DNA from: Escallonia rubra
Taxonomy: Eukaryota; Streptophyta; Magnoliopsida; Escalloniales; Escalloniaceae
Length of the DNA stretch: 64,000 nt
Assembly (NCBI GenBank): GCA_033065855.1
Contig: JAVXUO010000385.1
Span: forward strand, 434,001-498,000
Direction of reading: 5' to 3'
Below the pieces are notes generated by a model. The model had not been told where the DNA came from. It did not search any database and saw nothing but the letters and a program-made list of their open reading frames with translations. This document shows positions 46,362 to 58,103 of this stretch, piece by piece. The number at the start of each line of letters is the position of its first letter. Position 1 is the stretch's first letter. Made by a program: the position numbers and the translations under genes.

Positions 46362-49300
46362 CGAAAGTCAAAGATGACTTAAAATAATTTGAAAAGAGTA
46401 TCAAAGGGTTATTTATATAAGTTTTTAAAAAGTATGAGGTGGAGAGACAAGACATGTCACCTAGCAAGCATGACAAAACTAAGGAAAGCGCAACATGTGA
46501 CAATGGTATGTTAACATGTTACGGGCACGACAATGAAATATAGCGCTAGGTGTTGATCAAATAAGTGATTGACACTAACTCCTCCATAAGCACGAGGTGT
46601 CACATTGGTGTTATGACACCAAAAAAGCACAACAATTTTAAATGACATGAGGTGACAGTTATTTAAAAAATACGGATCGTTACAAAGAATCTTTAGCACG
46701 TTTTGCATGAATTGATATAAGAGCTCTATTTTTTACCACTTTTTTTTTTTTTGATAAGATCGAGAATAGCATTGATAAATAGCTTTAGCAGCAATTACAA
46801 TCGCCAAACGGCATAAAAGGTCACGACAAACCCGTGACTCTGTGTACACAGAAATTTATAACAACTAACCTCGTAAACTTATACACATTACAATTGAACT
46901 AAAGCAGAGCAAATCCTACACTTTAACTCAACTTAAAGTAACATGCCCAATTTACAGATTAGCAAACCAAAACAAACGAAACATGAAAATAAAAAAGACA
47001 CAAGAACAACGTGGTAACAATAGAGCAAACAACGGGAACCGCACGAACCAAAGGTGAGCAAACCGTTAAATACGGTGCAGCACACCGCCAAGATCATCAA
47101 CACCGCAAATTTAAACCTTCTACTATCCTTTTCTCAAATCTGAACCAACTTTCACTGGACATGGCGGAGAACAACACTACTCACCCACAACAGATCACGG
47201 TAGACACAGGACGCTAAATCACCGAAAGGAACCCCCCCCCCCTAACCCAAGAACAGATTGTCCGAACCCCAGACAGAGCTCCCCCACCCCAACCCCCCAC
47301 CCAAAGCCTCGAATCCCCCCCTTTTTTCCCAACAGAGCGCACCCCACCCCACCCCACCCCCGAGACCTTATCCCCCCCAACCCACCCGCCCAAGACCCCA
47401 GGATCCACCGAACAATCCAAAACCTATGGCTAAGCCCCTTTAAAACCAAGCCATCCTGCAACTACCAACGATCACACAACCAACCACAAACCCCATGACC
47501 TCAAGTATTTTTTACCACTTGAGCATCAATTCGTCGTTAAAATTCTTGAATATCTGAAATTTTTACGATGCTAATAGACCTCAAGTGTTAAAAGTAGAGT
47601 TCGATTATAAATTTTGAGGCCCAACAGCGAGGCCTTATAAAGAGTGAATGGTCCAATATATTACATTCAAAACTATTTCAGCCCATTTTTTGAGGCCCAA
47701 GTTGGCCTTCTTTTAGGATGACCTTGAATGTTTAAAGTACAAAAACTGGTACATCCCCATGGGCCATGGCCCCTGCTTGCAAATTGAACTTTGAAAAAAT
47801 GATGAAAAATAAACTGACCGGTTTCAAACGACACTAGTGAAAACGAAAAGAATTTTTTCTTTTTTTTTTTACTCTACAATTTAAAAAGTCACTTTTTAAA
47901 TTGAAAAAAAAAGTGGTACCAAACACTCCTATTTTTTCCAATTTTCAAAACTGAAAAAAAAAGAGCAAAAAAAAAAAACCCTGTCAAACGGCCCCATAAT
48001 GAATGAGTTCTTTTCCCTTTTTTTTTTGGGTTATGGTTAAAACAACTATTTATATGTCCCGCTGTTATGGGAGTCAAAAAATTAGCGACCTTGGGACTTT
48101 CTCTCAAGGCCTCTATCTTCCCACCCCTTGGGGTGAACGAATGAGTTGGTTCAATCTGAAGGAAAGAAAAAATATAGATGCAAATTCTCATATCTACTAA
48201 AAATTTATGCAGTCCACTTTCAGGACAAATATAAATTTGTTACGGTTGTGATAGTAATGAGTATATGATACAATCAACAAATGAGTATATGATAGTAATT
48301 TGACCTCCTGTTTTAAAGAATTTTTTTTATTCAATCGATTATATATCATCAACACATCATACCACGTCATTTCTACGGCATGTATAGCACAAGCTTTTCA
48401 ATTTTTTTACATACAAGACAAGATAGGGGTTAAGAGAAATTCATTAAATTTTTATGAAATGACAACCACAACCCTTTTAAGTTGTATAGCACTTGCTTTT
48501 GTGTGAATTATTTGCACGTCCTTTTTAACTTCTCAATAACTACTATAGGAAAATATATATCAGCCTTAAGAGATAATCTATACATCCTATAGTGAATTCT
48601 TTTTTGAGCAAGCAACTATACTCCTTTATAATCTATATCTAAATTATAAAAAGTTAATCAAGGTCATTTTAAAAAAAAATATCATTTAATAAATAACTGC
48701 TTTATCACATTACAATTATAACTTCTTCTTCATTTTCATGATTTAATAACGCCATCAAATATCCGGCCGTTAGTATTGTTAGTCTATTTTTACTGCCCAT
48801 TTTCTCTCGGTCTTCATTTTCATGATAAATTCGTTTTTCTTCTTACGCACTTTTATTATTCGATTGATTTGCATATGTTGTCTTTAACTACACATGCATT
48901 GAATGCGCCGATAACCCGTGAGTAACTATAATAAATACGTGTAACAAAACAAAATGCGAGAAAGGGAAAGGAGAAAAAAAGAAGAATAAAGTCAAGAACA
49001 TTAATTTTGAACGCAATGTTGTCAACATTGTAGTGCATCAGCATCAAGAACAAAGACCACCAGAATAAAAGTCCAAACATGAGACTATTTCGTCCCAATA
49101 AAGTAAGGTTTATATTTGTTCTCAATCAAACTAATGACCCTTTTGCAACCCTGGCGCGCTGGCCCTAGTCTTTTAACATGTCTTTCGCGCCTTTTAGGCA
49201 ACTTTGTCGCCTGGGAATCCCAATAGGAGGCAGCAAATGGTCCTAAATGATTACCAACAAAGTTAATAAAATAAAATAAAGAGACATGTAAGAATTAAGA

Positions 49301-50345
49301 AATGGTCGAAACCTACTAAAGTGTTGCATCTTTTTTTTCCTTTTAAACTTTTTGGATAATAGTAATTTAATCGAACTCGATAAAAACAAAGGAGATAAGT
49401 GTTTGAATAAGGGCACTTTTGAGCGAACATTTTTAATAAAGTGGTTGGGGGTTCACGGGACAATTCTTTACTTTTGCTTGTCAGCTAGTTACTCTCTAAT
49501 TACGTAAGCATTGTCTAATTATGTCTAGTTTAATCATGAGAATTACATTAGAACGAGTTCATCTAGTTATGTCTAATAATTGCTTTTGGTTGAAACTTTA
49601 GTAGCAATAACGAGGTTTGTTTCTTATGGTGAAGATTACAGGATTGCATATTGAAAGCTTCCCTTGGAAGAAAAAAAATATGATATCCATTGAGGCAAAA
49701 AAGGAAGGTATTATTTGCACTTTTTCTTTTCTTGTACCGTACTCTTTTATGACAGATGATATTATTTACTGTATGTTCTTGAAATTATTAAAAGTATCAC
49801 CGAAAAGACACTGTTGTAGAAAAGAGTTCATAAATGAACAAAAACTTGCAAATTCTCAATCTTATGCCGAAGAAGAGTTTCGCGGGGCTAACAAGCCATA
49901 GTCGCGTAGTTCGGTTCGGTTTATTAAGCATGCATCACTAATTCCACAAAACAATGGACTGCATAGCTAATATAATAGTATAAAGGACCACCATGAGGTT
50001 GCTTGCATTATAAAACTTAAGAAAGTAAAGGGCATTTACATTTTAACAAAATAATGTTGGATTTTACATGTATAGTGGGAAAAAAAATTGGTTTTACAGA
50101 CCTAAAAAATGGCAATTAGGAGATCCAAATCTCACCCGAGGCTTTCATGCCGTGAATTCTTCTTTTCACTCGAATCCATATTTAGGGATTCCTTCCTATT
50201 ACTCGTCATCAATAGTCCATACAACTTTCGAAACTCTCTAGCTGTATGAACGTTTTCGCTACAAAACAACCCGGAGTCGCCCGTTTTCTCAACCACGGAC
50301 TGACCTGACTCACTGCCTATTAACCGTTGCCCGACCTTACCTGTC
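46362..50345. repeat. Segmental duplication, copy A (AAA-ATPase 3' end and downstream flank)
   Basis: From CAAAGATGACTTAAAATAAT onward this stretch matches 50462-53447 in the same order and orientation: AGACAAGACA, CGAGGCCTTATAAAGAGT, AAGTTGGCCTTCTTT, AGCACAAGCTTTT and TTTCGTCCCAATA, ending in AAA-ATPase C-terminal coding sequence. It differs by many substitutions and small indels plus the insertion at 46742-47505. Confidence 0.9.
46742..47505 (-). mobile_element. Poly(A)-type non-LTR insertion, minus orientation
   Basis: It is flanked by a perfect 15-bp target duplication TATTTTTTACCACTT (46727-46741 and 47506-47520). It starts on the plus strand with a T-run, meaning its poly(A) tail is on the minus strand. 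Its 3' part is homologous to that of the element at 39635-43912. It has a C-rich stretch (47231-47400) and no reverse transcriptase frame. It is absent from the matching position in copy B (about 50770), so it inserted after the duplication. Confidence 0.88.
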
Positions 50346-50440
50346 GACCCGACAACTTCCAAATTCTCCTTTTTGCTCGAATCCAAATCTATTGATTCCT
50401 TCCTACTCCTCCTCCTCAATAGTCCATACTACTTCTCGTG
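50132..50440 (-). pseudogene. C-terminal fragment of the AAA-ATPase gene
   Basis: The minus-strand frame matches the tail of the intact ATPase at 53212-54690: KVGQRL, GDSGLFC, EFRKLYGLL and a Ser/Lys/Glu-rich end closing ESLG and stop. It lacks the whole ATPase core, transmembrane segment and promoter. In front of the tail is a second tail start (YGLLRRRSRKESIDL), so two tail copies are joined, as expected from repeated unequal exchange. It is not expected to make a working protein. Confidence 0.88.
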
Positions 50441-50461
50441 CTACCCGCTCTCTCCATTTAC

Positions 50462-53447
50462 AAAAGTCAAAGATGACTTAAAATAATTTAAAAAGAGTAT
50501 CAAAGGGCTATTTATATAAGTTTCTAAAAATCATAAGGTGGAGAGACAAGACAATGTCACCTGGCAAGCATGACAAGACTAAGTAAAGCACGTCATGTGG
50601 CGATGGTATTTTCACATGTTACGAGCACGATGATGAAATATAGCACGTTGTGTGGATCAAAGAAGTGAATATTAAATAGCACGAGATGACGCTTGTTTAA
50701 AAACTGCGGGTCCTTACAAAGAATCTTTATCGTGTTTTGCATGAATTGATATATGAGCTTCATTTTTCACCATTTGAACTTCAATTTGTCGTTAAAATTC
50801 TTGAATATATAAATTTTTTATGATACTAGTAGAATTCAAATGTTAAAAGTAGAGTTCAAATATAAATTTCGTTTATGTAAAACTTAAAAACAGATAACCC
50901 TTGATAAAAGAATAGACAAAAAAAAAAAAAGGCAACGGCGAGGCCTTATAAAGAGTAAATGGTCCAATATATCACATTCAAAGCTATATCAGCCCATTTT
51001 TTGAGGCCCCAAGTTGGCCTTCTTTAAGGATGGCCTTGAATATTGAAAGTACGGAAACTGGTACATCACCATGGACCAGCTTGCAAGTTGAACTTTGGGA
51101 AAATGATGAAAAATAAACTAACCGGATTCAAACGACACTAGTTATGTAAGACGAAATCAATGAGTTCTTTTTCTTTTCGTTATGCTCAAAATTAGAATTT
51201 ATATGTTCCGTCGTTATATGAGTTAAAATCAGTGACATTGTCGTTATCTTTCAAGGTCTCTGCCCTTTCACCTTTTAGGGTTAATGAATGAGTTGATTTA
51301 ATCTGAAGAAAAAAATTATAAATGTAGATTTCATATTTACTAAAAATTTATACAATCCACTTCCATGACAAATCTGATTGTGATAGTAAATATATGAGAC
51401 AATTAACCGATGAGACGAGAGAATAAACAGTAATTTGACCTACTATTTTTAAGAATTTCATAATCTAATCGGTTATGTGTCGTCAGCGTGTCAAACCAAG
51501 TCACTTTTATGGAAAGTATAGCACAAGCTTTTTTATTTCTAGACACACAAGACAAGATAGGGTTAAGGTAAATTCATTAATTTTTGTGAAATGACAAACA
51601 CAACCCCTTCCATTAAGACAGCACGTGCTTTTGTGCGAGTTAGTTGCACGTCCTTTCTTTAAGTATATATTTTAAGGATGTAAGAATATATCCGCCTTAA
51701 GAGATAAGCCACATTACTTTTATTAAAGGATAGCAACTTTATAGTGAATCTTTTTTTTTTTTTGGAACTAACAACAGTATTGTCTCATTATTTATCTCCA
51801 AATGATAAAAAAAAAACTAATTAACTCCTTTTTAAAAAAAATTATCATTTAATACATAATAACTGCTCCATCCAATTACAACTATAACTTGTTCTTCATT
51901 CTGATTAGTTTAACAACGCCATCAAATATCCAGCCATCCATATTTTTACTCCCAATTTTCTCTCGGTCTTCATTTTCATGATAAACTCAATTTTCTTCTT
52001 ATGCACTTTTTATTGTTTGGATTACTCAAATTTGCATATGTTTTCTTTAATTACACATGCATTGCGTGTACTGACGACCCTTAAATAACTATATGTATAC
52101 ATGTAGCAAAATAAAATGCAAGAAAGCGGGCGCGTGCGGGAGAGGGATTGGGGGGGAGTGGGGTGGTGGGGGGGGGGGGGGGGGGAGGGGGAACAAAGTC
52201 AAAAACATTAATTTTGAACGCAATGCTTTCAACAATGTACTGCATCAGCATAAAACAAGACCAAATATTCAAAAGTCCAAACGTGAGACTATTTCGTCCC
52301 AATAGATTAAGGGTTACATCTCTTCTTAATCAAACTAATGACCCTTTTGCAAACCTAACCCTACTCTATTATCTAGCCTTTTAGGCAACTGCGTCGCCCT
52401 TGGAATCCTCGAGAGGGGGGGTGCAGCCAACGGTCCCAAATGCTTACCAGCAAAAGTAATTCAATTAAATTAAATAGACAGACAGGTAAGAATAAAGAAA
52501 TGGTCCATACCTACTAAAGTGTTGCATCTTTTTTCCTTTTACACTGTTTGGGTAATGGCAATTTTAATCCAACTCGATAGAAACAAGACAGATTAAGTAC
52601 TTGTATGAGGGCACTTTTGGTGGAAATTTTTAATAAAGTGGTTGGCATTCATGGGACAATTCGTTACTTTTGCTTACTGGATAATTACTCTCTAATTATA
52701 GAAGTATAGTCTAGTTAGAGGATTATTATATTGAAACTCGTTTCCAGTTCATCTAGTTTTGCTAATAATTGCTCTTGGTGAATATATTAGCAGCAATAAT
52801 GAGGTTTGTTTCTTGTGGCCACGAACACATCCGCGTTTGAATAATTGAGATAACTAAAAGTGTCACCGAAAAGACACTCTTGACAAAAAGAGTTCATATA
52901 TCAACAAAAACTTGTAAAATTGTCAACCTTATGCTGAAAATTTGTTTCACGGGGCTAACAGGTCATAGTTGTAAAGTTCGATTTATTAAAAGCATGCATC
53001 ATTAGCATGACTACGTAACTCCACAAAACATCCACAAATAATGGACTATTAAGCTAAGATAATGTAAAGGACCATTATGAGGTTGCCTGCATGTAAAATT
53101 AAGTACAGTCCAAATACATTATAACAAAATAATGTTGAATTTTACGTGTCTAGTGGGAAAAAGAAAATTTGTTTTACAGACCTAAAAAAAGGCAATTAGG
53201 AGCTACAAATCTCACCCGAGACTTTCCCGCCTTTCATGCCGTGAATTCTCCTTCTCCTTCTCATTCAAATCCAAATCTATTGATTCCTTCCTGCTACTCC
53301 TCCTCAATAGTCCATACAACTTTCGAAACTCGCTAACCGTGTGAACGCTTTCGCGACAAAACAACCCAGTGTCACCCGTTTCCTCCACCACGGTACGACC
53401 TGACGCACTGCCTGTTAACCGTTGCCCGACCTTACCGGCTGCCACTC
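50462..53447. repeat. Segmental duplication, copy B (attached to the intact AAA-ATPase gene)
   Basis: The counterpart of 46362-50345, beginning at CAAAGATGACTTAAAATAAT and running into the 3' coding part of the intact gene. It lacks the poly(A)-type insertion of copy A and has a long G-run at about 52148-52192, the length of which is probably unreliable. Confidence 0.9.
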
Positions 53448-54690
53448 GTGAATCACTATTAGTTTGTAACGCGGTTATAACAGATTTCAAAGCCCGGGTC
53501 GGGGAGCTCCTGTTGGATATCATGATCTCCCCTATCTCGGCCGGGCTCAGACTCGCGCCGGTTTGGAAAATCTCCTCGACTTGTGGAAAAAGCTTGTGCT
53601 CCTTTAATCCTAAATGACTATTGGCCAAGTTCTTGAACGCGGAAAAATCGCAGAGAGGGAATTGTATGTGAACATCAATCCTCCCCGGCCTTAGAACCGT
53701 AGGATCAACTTGATCCTTGCCGTTCATTGTGAAGACCATGACTCGTTCTTCGCCGCAGCAGGAGAATATCCCATCCATGAAATTCAACACCCCTGACAAG
53801 CTCACAGTCGTCGATTGCGCAGCCAAGTAACGGTCGAGATCTTCGATCACGATCATTGACTTGTTCGCCGTCTGTAACAGGAGCAGCTTCAGATCCGTGT
53901 CATCAGCGACTTTCGACAAATCGACGTCGTATATGTCGTAAGACAAAAACTTCGCCATTCCGGCGACGAACGTTGATTTTCCGGTGCCGGAAGGACCGTA
54001 AAGCAGATAGCTTCTTTTCCATACTTTCCCGAGCCGGTTATAGTACTGCTTGGACTTCAAAAATGCCTCTAGATCGGATTTAACCTTGTTCTTCAGATCG
54101 GAATCCATCACCGCGGTGTCGATAGTGGCCGGATGTGTGAACGGAACGGAACTCCACCGTCCGTTCTTCTCCGGTTCCGGCACGGTGTTCATGTGCAGTT
54201 TGACCTCTTTCTTTCTGCTTTCGATCTCCTCGAACGAAGCAAGGACGTGCTGAATGTAGGGACGGAGAATCCGACGTTTGTCTTTCTTCCTAATCTTCAG
54301 AACCAGGGTATTCGCCCCGTTTCCGGCGAGTTTCTCGTTGAACCAGTACACCCTGGCGCCGAGGTAGGTGTCGAGCAGCGTTTGGTTGGAGTCGAGGACG
54401 AGGTTGATGTCGTTGGACTTGTTGCCGGAGAAGAGGTTGGTGAAATCGGAGTCCTCGACGGACGGCAACGAGTTTAGGTAAGTGAAGATTTTTCGGTGGA
54501 GCTGGTTCTCCTGCATGTGCTCGTTGAACTGCGGGACTTTGTAGAACTGGTAAACGTGGAAGTTGTCTTCCAACAGCCTCCACCATTTTTTCAGATTAAA
54601 CAGCAGGGACGTTCTCGACAAGAATCTGAAGATCAGAAACGAACCCACAGCCAAAACTGCGGAGACTATAATTGGGTTTGCCGGAAACAT
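53212..54690 (-). CDS. Intronless AAA-ATPase of the BCS1/ASD plant family, 492 aa
   Basis: The start chosen is the ATG at 54690 (MFPANPIIVSAVLAVGSFLI). An in-frame ATG at 54849 lies upstream of a TATA-like box near 54800 and is unlikely. The product opens with a membrane segment (about 6-31), then the plant N-terminal ASD-type domain (about 30-150) and the AAA core. Walker A is GPSGTGKST (232-240), Walker B is MIVIEDLD (279-286), sensor 1 lies around MVFTMNGKD (318-326), and the arginine-finger segment is LRPGRID (333-339). The C-terminal tail is basic and serine-rich. Relatives resemble mitochondrial BCS1 and the Arabidopsis At2g46620-type proteins, membrane-anchored ATPases linked to stress and development. 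Organelle and substrate are not determined here. The 3' end is duplicated at 50132-50440. Confidence 0.95.
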   Translation of the reverse strand: MFPANPIIVSAVLAVGSFLIFRFLSRTSLLFNLKKWWRLLEDNFHVYQFYKVPQFNEHMQENQLHRKIFTYLNSLPSVEDSDFTNLFSGNKSNDINLVLDSNQTLLDTYLGARVYWFNEKLAGNGANTLVLKIRKKDKRRILRPYIQHVLASFEEIESRKKEVKLHMNTVPEPEKNGRWSSVPFTHPATIDTAVMDSDLKNKVKSDLEAFLKSKQYYNRLGKVWKRSYLLYGPSGTGKSTFVAGMAKFLSYDIYDVDLSKVADDTDLKLLLLQTANKSMIVIEDLDRYLAAQSTTVSLSGVLNFMDGIFSCCGEERVMVFTMNGKDQVDPTVLRPGRIDVHIQFPLCDFSAFKNLANSHLGLKEHKLFPQVEEIFQTGASLSPAEIGEIMISNRSSPTRALKSVITALQTNSDSRVAAGKVGQRLTGSASGRTVVEETGDTGLFCRESVHTVSEFRKLYGLLRRSSRKESIDLDLNEKEKENSRHERRESLG

Positions 54691-54796
54691 GATCGGTGGC
54701 AAAATAGTGCGATGAGAGATGGGAGAGAAGCGGAATTGTGAGAATGGGGATGAGCATACAATTATGGGGGGTTGGGGAAAGCCGGAAAGGGGAGTA

Positions 54797-54808
54797 TGGG
54801 TTATAAAT
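54797..54808 (-). promoter_or_regulatory. TATA-like box of the AAA-ATPase gene
   Basis: ATTTATAACC on the minus strand, about 110 bp upstream of the chosen start, leaving room for an ~80-nt 5' UTR. Its position supports the downstream ATG. Confidence 0.6.
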
Positions 54809-54849
54809 GGGTAGCGTGTTTGGACTTTGAAGACGGCTACAGCCGGCAC

Positions 54850-56364
54850 GGCATGGGATGTTTAATGGGTCAAATGAAGCGGAAGCGAGTGCGTGTGTGC
54901 GAGAAAATTCTGGGGGGATTGGTTGCTGTAGCTGTGAATTTAAGACCAGAGACTATTAAGGAGCATGAAGACTAATTTGAGATTTTATTACTCAATATAG
55001 CATGTGTTTTTTTTTTGTTGATGGTTTGGATTAGCTATCACGTTTGTTGCTCTTATGGAAATGAATGGGCCTTGATTTAGGTTCGTTTATATACTAAATA
55101 ATCGAGTTTGATCGTAAAGAACCGAGTTTATACACACACAATTTCTGTTCGTGTTCGTTTATATATTAAAGAATCGAGTTTGATCGTAAAATTACGATTC
55201 ATTTAACAAATGCTCCGTTCACATAAAAAATGAAATATAAATGGTACTGGAATAGGCCTTGGGGCTTAAATCGGTGTAAGTTCAAACCAAATTTTAGCTA
55301 CCTCATGGTACGTGTGTTTTCGTTTTTTTGAGGTTAGTTGAATTGAGCTCAACCTTAACTCAAGGCTAGATATGCACACGCTAAAACATTTTAATCATTT
55401 GGAATTGGCTATTTTGGTAGTTTTTGTATGTTTATTCACCATTGATCTTAAAAGATTAATAAATGCTACTAGATTGTATTTTTTAACCACAAACAAGAGC
55501 AGAAAATTGTATAGGTAGATGAAACTGATATTTTCCTTCCTATTTTCACGTCTTTTAAGCACTGATACTTGATACTTTTACTTACAAGTTGCACCTCCAA
55601 TGTCCTTGAGTCTGATCATATTAAGGTTTTTCTAGTATTCGCTGGGTGTTTTTTTTTGTTAGTTTTGTAGTGAATCATAATTTCTTTTATTGGATAAATT
55701 TTTGTTACTACGCTAGTTGTAGGAAATAACTACAACTCCTCGTTTTAGTAACAATTAACGGTCGTTAAATATAAATAGTAACATTTCTGCTAACACTTTT
55801 CAGCTACAATTTTAGCATCACTTTTTAGAGTTGCCAAATCTAATTATATATGTGTATGTGTGTGTGATAGCCGAAACTGAGAAAATAACATTCTCTTTCC
55901 TACTTGACATGCCTCTCTTTGTGCCATTTGGCATTCAACCAATCATATAAATATTACTCTCATTAGAATATATTTTCACAATCTCTCTCTCCATAAATTT
56001 CTCTCTCCATAAAAACAAATCTTGAAACTTTTCAATATTTTACATATACGTATAATTATCTTTAATATTATATTTTTCTTATTTCGCATAACTTTTTATA
56101 CTGTTCTAAGTGAGTCATATTAGTAAAAACCTCAATACATAGGTTCTTAACATTGTTACTAAAAATGGTAAAAAAAATCATAAAATCATAAAAATGTGAA
56201 AATATCATTATTTGTTATTAGTATTCGACATATATGTACGAGCTTTTAATTAGCCGTAGTTAGTACCGTGTTTAACGCACAGGGTTAATACTAGTAAATA
56301 TATATACGAGTGATAGCTGTTCTTTTATAACCTCGATAACAGTCAAAAAAAATTTCTTAACTCA
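54850..56364. other. Upstream intergenic DNA of the AAA-ATPase gene
   Basis: AT-rich with no gene. Two near-identical short blocks (CGTTTATATA, AATCGAGTTTGATCGTAAA) at about 55083-55120 and 55155-55190 form a local direct repeat. Confidence 0.4.
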
Positions 56365-56366
56365 TA

Positions 56367-56728
56367 CTTCATCCGCCCCACATAATTTGATCAACTTTCC
56401 TTTTTGAACCGTCCCACAAAAATTGTTTATTTTCAAATTAAAAAATTTTTTGCAGGTACTTTTACATATTTATCTTTTTTTTTTGTTTTTTGTTTTTTCA
56501 CATTTAACTCTTCACTAACTCATTTTCTCTCTCCTGTCCCACTTTCTTACACTTTTTAATTCATTTCTCTCTCCATATTTAACGTTCCACTAACCCATTT
56601 TCTCTCTCCCGACTCACTTTCTTCCCCTCCTCTCTATAACGGGAAAAATGAAAAATTCATAATATATCACTTAAATCCTTAATTTATGTGAAAAAAATAA
56701 ATAAATAAATTATATGAGACGGAGAGAG
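56367..56728. mobile_element. Stowaway-like (Tc1/mariner) MITE, 362 bp
   Basis: The right end read inverted is CTCTCTCCGTCTCATATAAT, and the left end CTTCATCCGCCCCACATAAT is a diverged match; both resemble the CTCCCTCCGTCCCA consensus. The element is flanked by TA on both sides (56365-56366 and 56729-56730). The interior has two CATTT(A)ACTCTTCACTAACTC-type pyrimidine-rich blocks. Confidence 0.8.
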
Positions 56729-56730
56729 TA

Positions 56731-58100
56731 TTAAACTATACATGTTACACAATCCGTGCACGTAGTCTGTTTAAAGGCCAGAGGACACCTTGAAAATGGC
56801 CTGCTTAATCAAGTTGGGAAACTTTTGGAATGCCACGCTGCAATTCTTTATTCTCAATCCTGAATAAACAACTTTGGTACAGACGTGCAGCCGGAAACCT
56901 TTTAGCAGGATGCTTTTCTTTGTCTTGTTCCTCTCGTTCAGTTCTCTACTCTTCTTTGGGGGGAGCAGTTGATATCATGATATGGTACCAGTGTCATACA
57001 TTAGTTATTTTCATTTGTTTACTTTTTAACCATCTTTTCTAACTTTTTTTTTTTCAAAGTGATTCTTTTTGGTTTCTTCTTTTCGAACAAATTTAACTGT
57101 TATTCAAATTATAAAATGATATAGTTACCATAAACCTTTTTCTTTGCCTTTGATTTGTAGTTAAGTTTACCACTACGTGTTTTTAAAGTCGAACAATTGA
57201 TATCAGGACATGTACTAAGTCGTATGTAACATTAGTTATTCCTTTTAACCATCTTTTTTGATTTTTTTTTCCGAAGTGATTCTTATTATCTTTTTTTAAA
57301 AAAATATTTTGACTGTTATCTAGGTTGCAGAAAAAAATTAGCTGCAACCCCACCCTATAATGATTATCAATGGTCGTTGAACCGATTATAATTGCAACAT
57401 TTTTGTAGATATTTTTAGAGATAATTTTTTACAACACTCTTTTGGCTTCGGTAATTAGAAAATACTATCATATTTAGTGACAAGTTTTTGTTGTTATACA
57501 AGAAGTTGTAGATTCTTCTTACAACTCACGGCCCCAACGGAGGTTTTCTTTCACATTTAGTCACCTGGAAACTAAGAGTTGCAACCTATACAAATCCCCT
57601 CTTTATTAAAAGCAAGCTCTAATTACGACTTGTTTCATTCGCGAAATTTTTTATTGATAGACAATTTCTGTGATTTCTAAAAATAAGTTTAACATCAACT
57701 AATGGTGAAAAATATAGAATTCATCAAAAAGCCCTCCTTTAATAAGCTAGGACAGGTTTTGGGTAATATGCATCGATGTATATTGATACCTTACAATACA
57801 TTTTTTGGTACAGGATCGAGAGTCAAACATTTATGGACAAGTTTAATATTTGTCCTTATAATGTATAGGGTGGTTAAGAATTAATATGGACAATTTACAT
57901 TTTTTGGCTCAGTGATTGATAGCTTTTATAGCGACGAATTTGTGTTATTCGTTGCTAAATGTTGTCGCTAAAAACTTCTTTAGCGAAGAGCATATATGTG
58001 CTTTTAAACCCCAGCAAAGGATTCATATGAATCATCATGTAAGTTCATAGTCTAAATTTAGAAACGATAGTGAAATTTTAATAGCAAAAGTAATGTACCA
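56731..58100. other. Intergenic DNA with weak CACTA-like words
   Basis: No gene is seen. At 57928-57996 the words TAGCGACGAATTTG, CGTTGCTAAATG and GTCGCTAAAAAC form inverted and direct copies of a TTAGCGAC motif, reminiscent of CACTA subterminal repeats, but no CACTA terminus was found. Confidence 0.35.
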
Positions 58101-58103
58101 ATC

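Noticed and set aside
54691-54849. N-terminal extension of the AAA-ATPase from the upstream ATG
   Set aside because: It would start upstream of the TATA-like box, and the added residues are not family-like. The membrane segment follows directly after the downstream ATG.
57928-57996. CACTA transposon
   Set aside because: Only short TTAGCGAC-type words were seen; no CACTA terminus or 3-bp target duplication was found.
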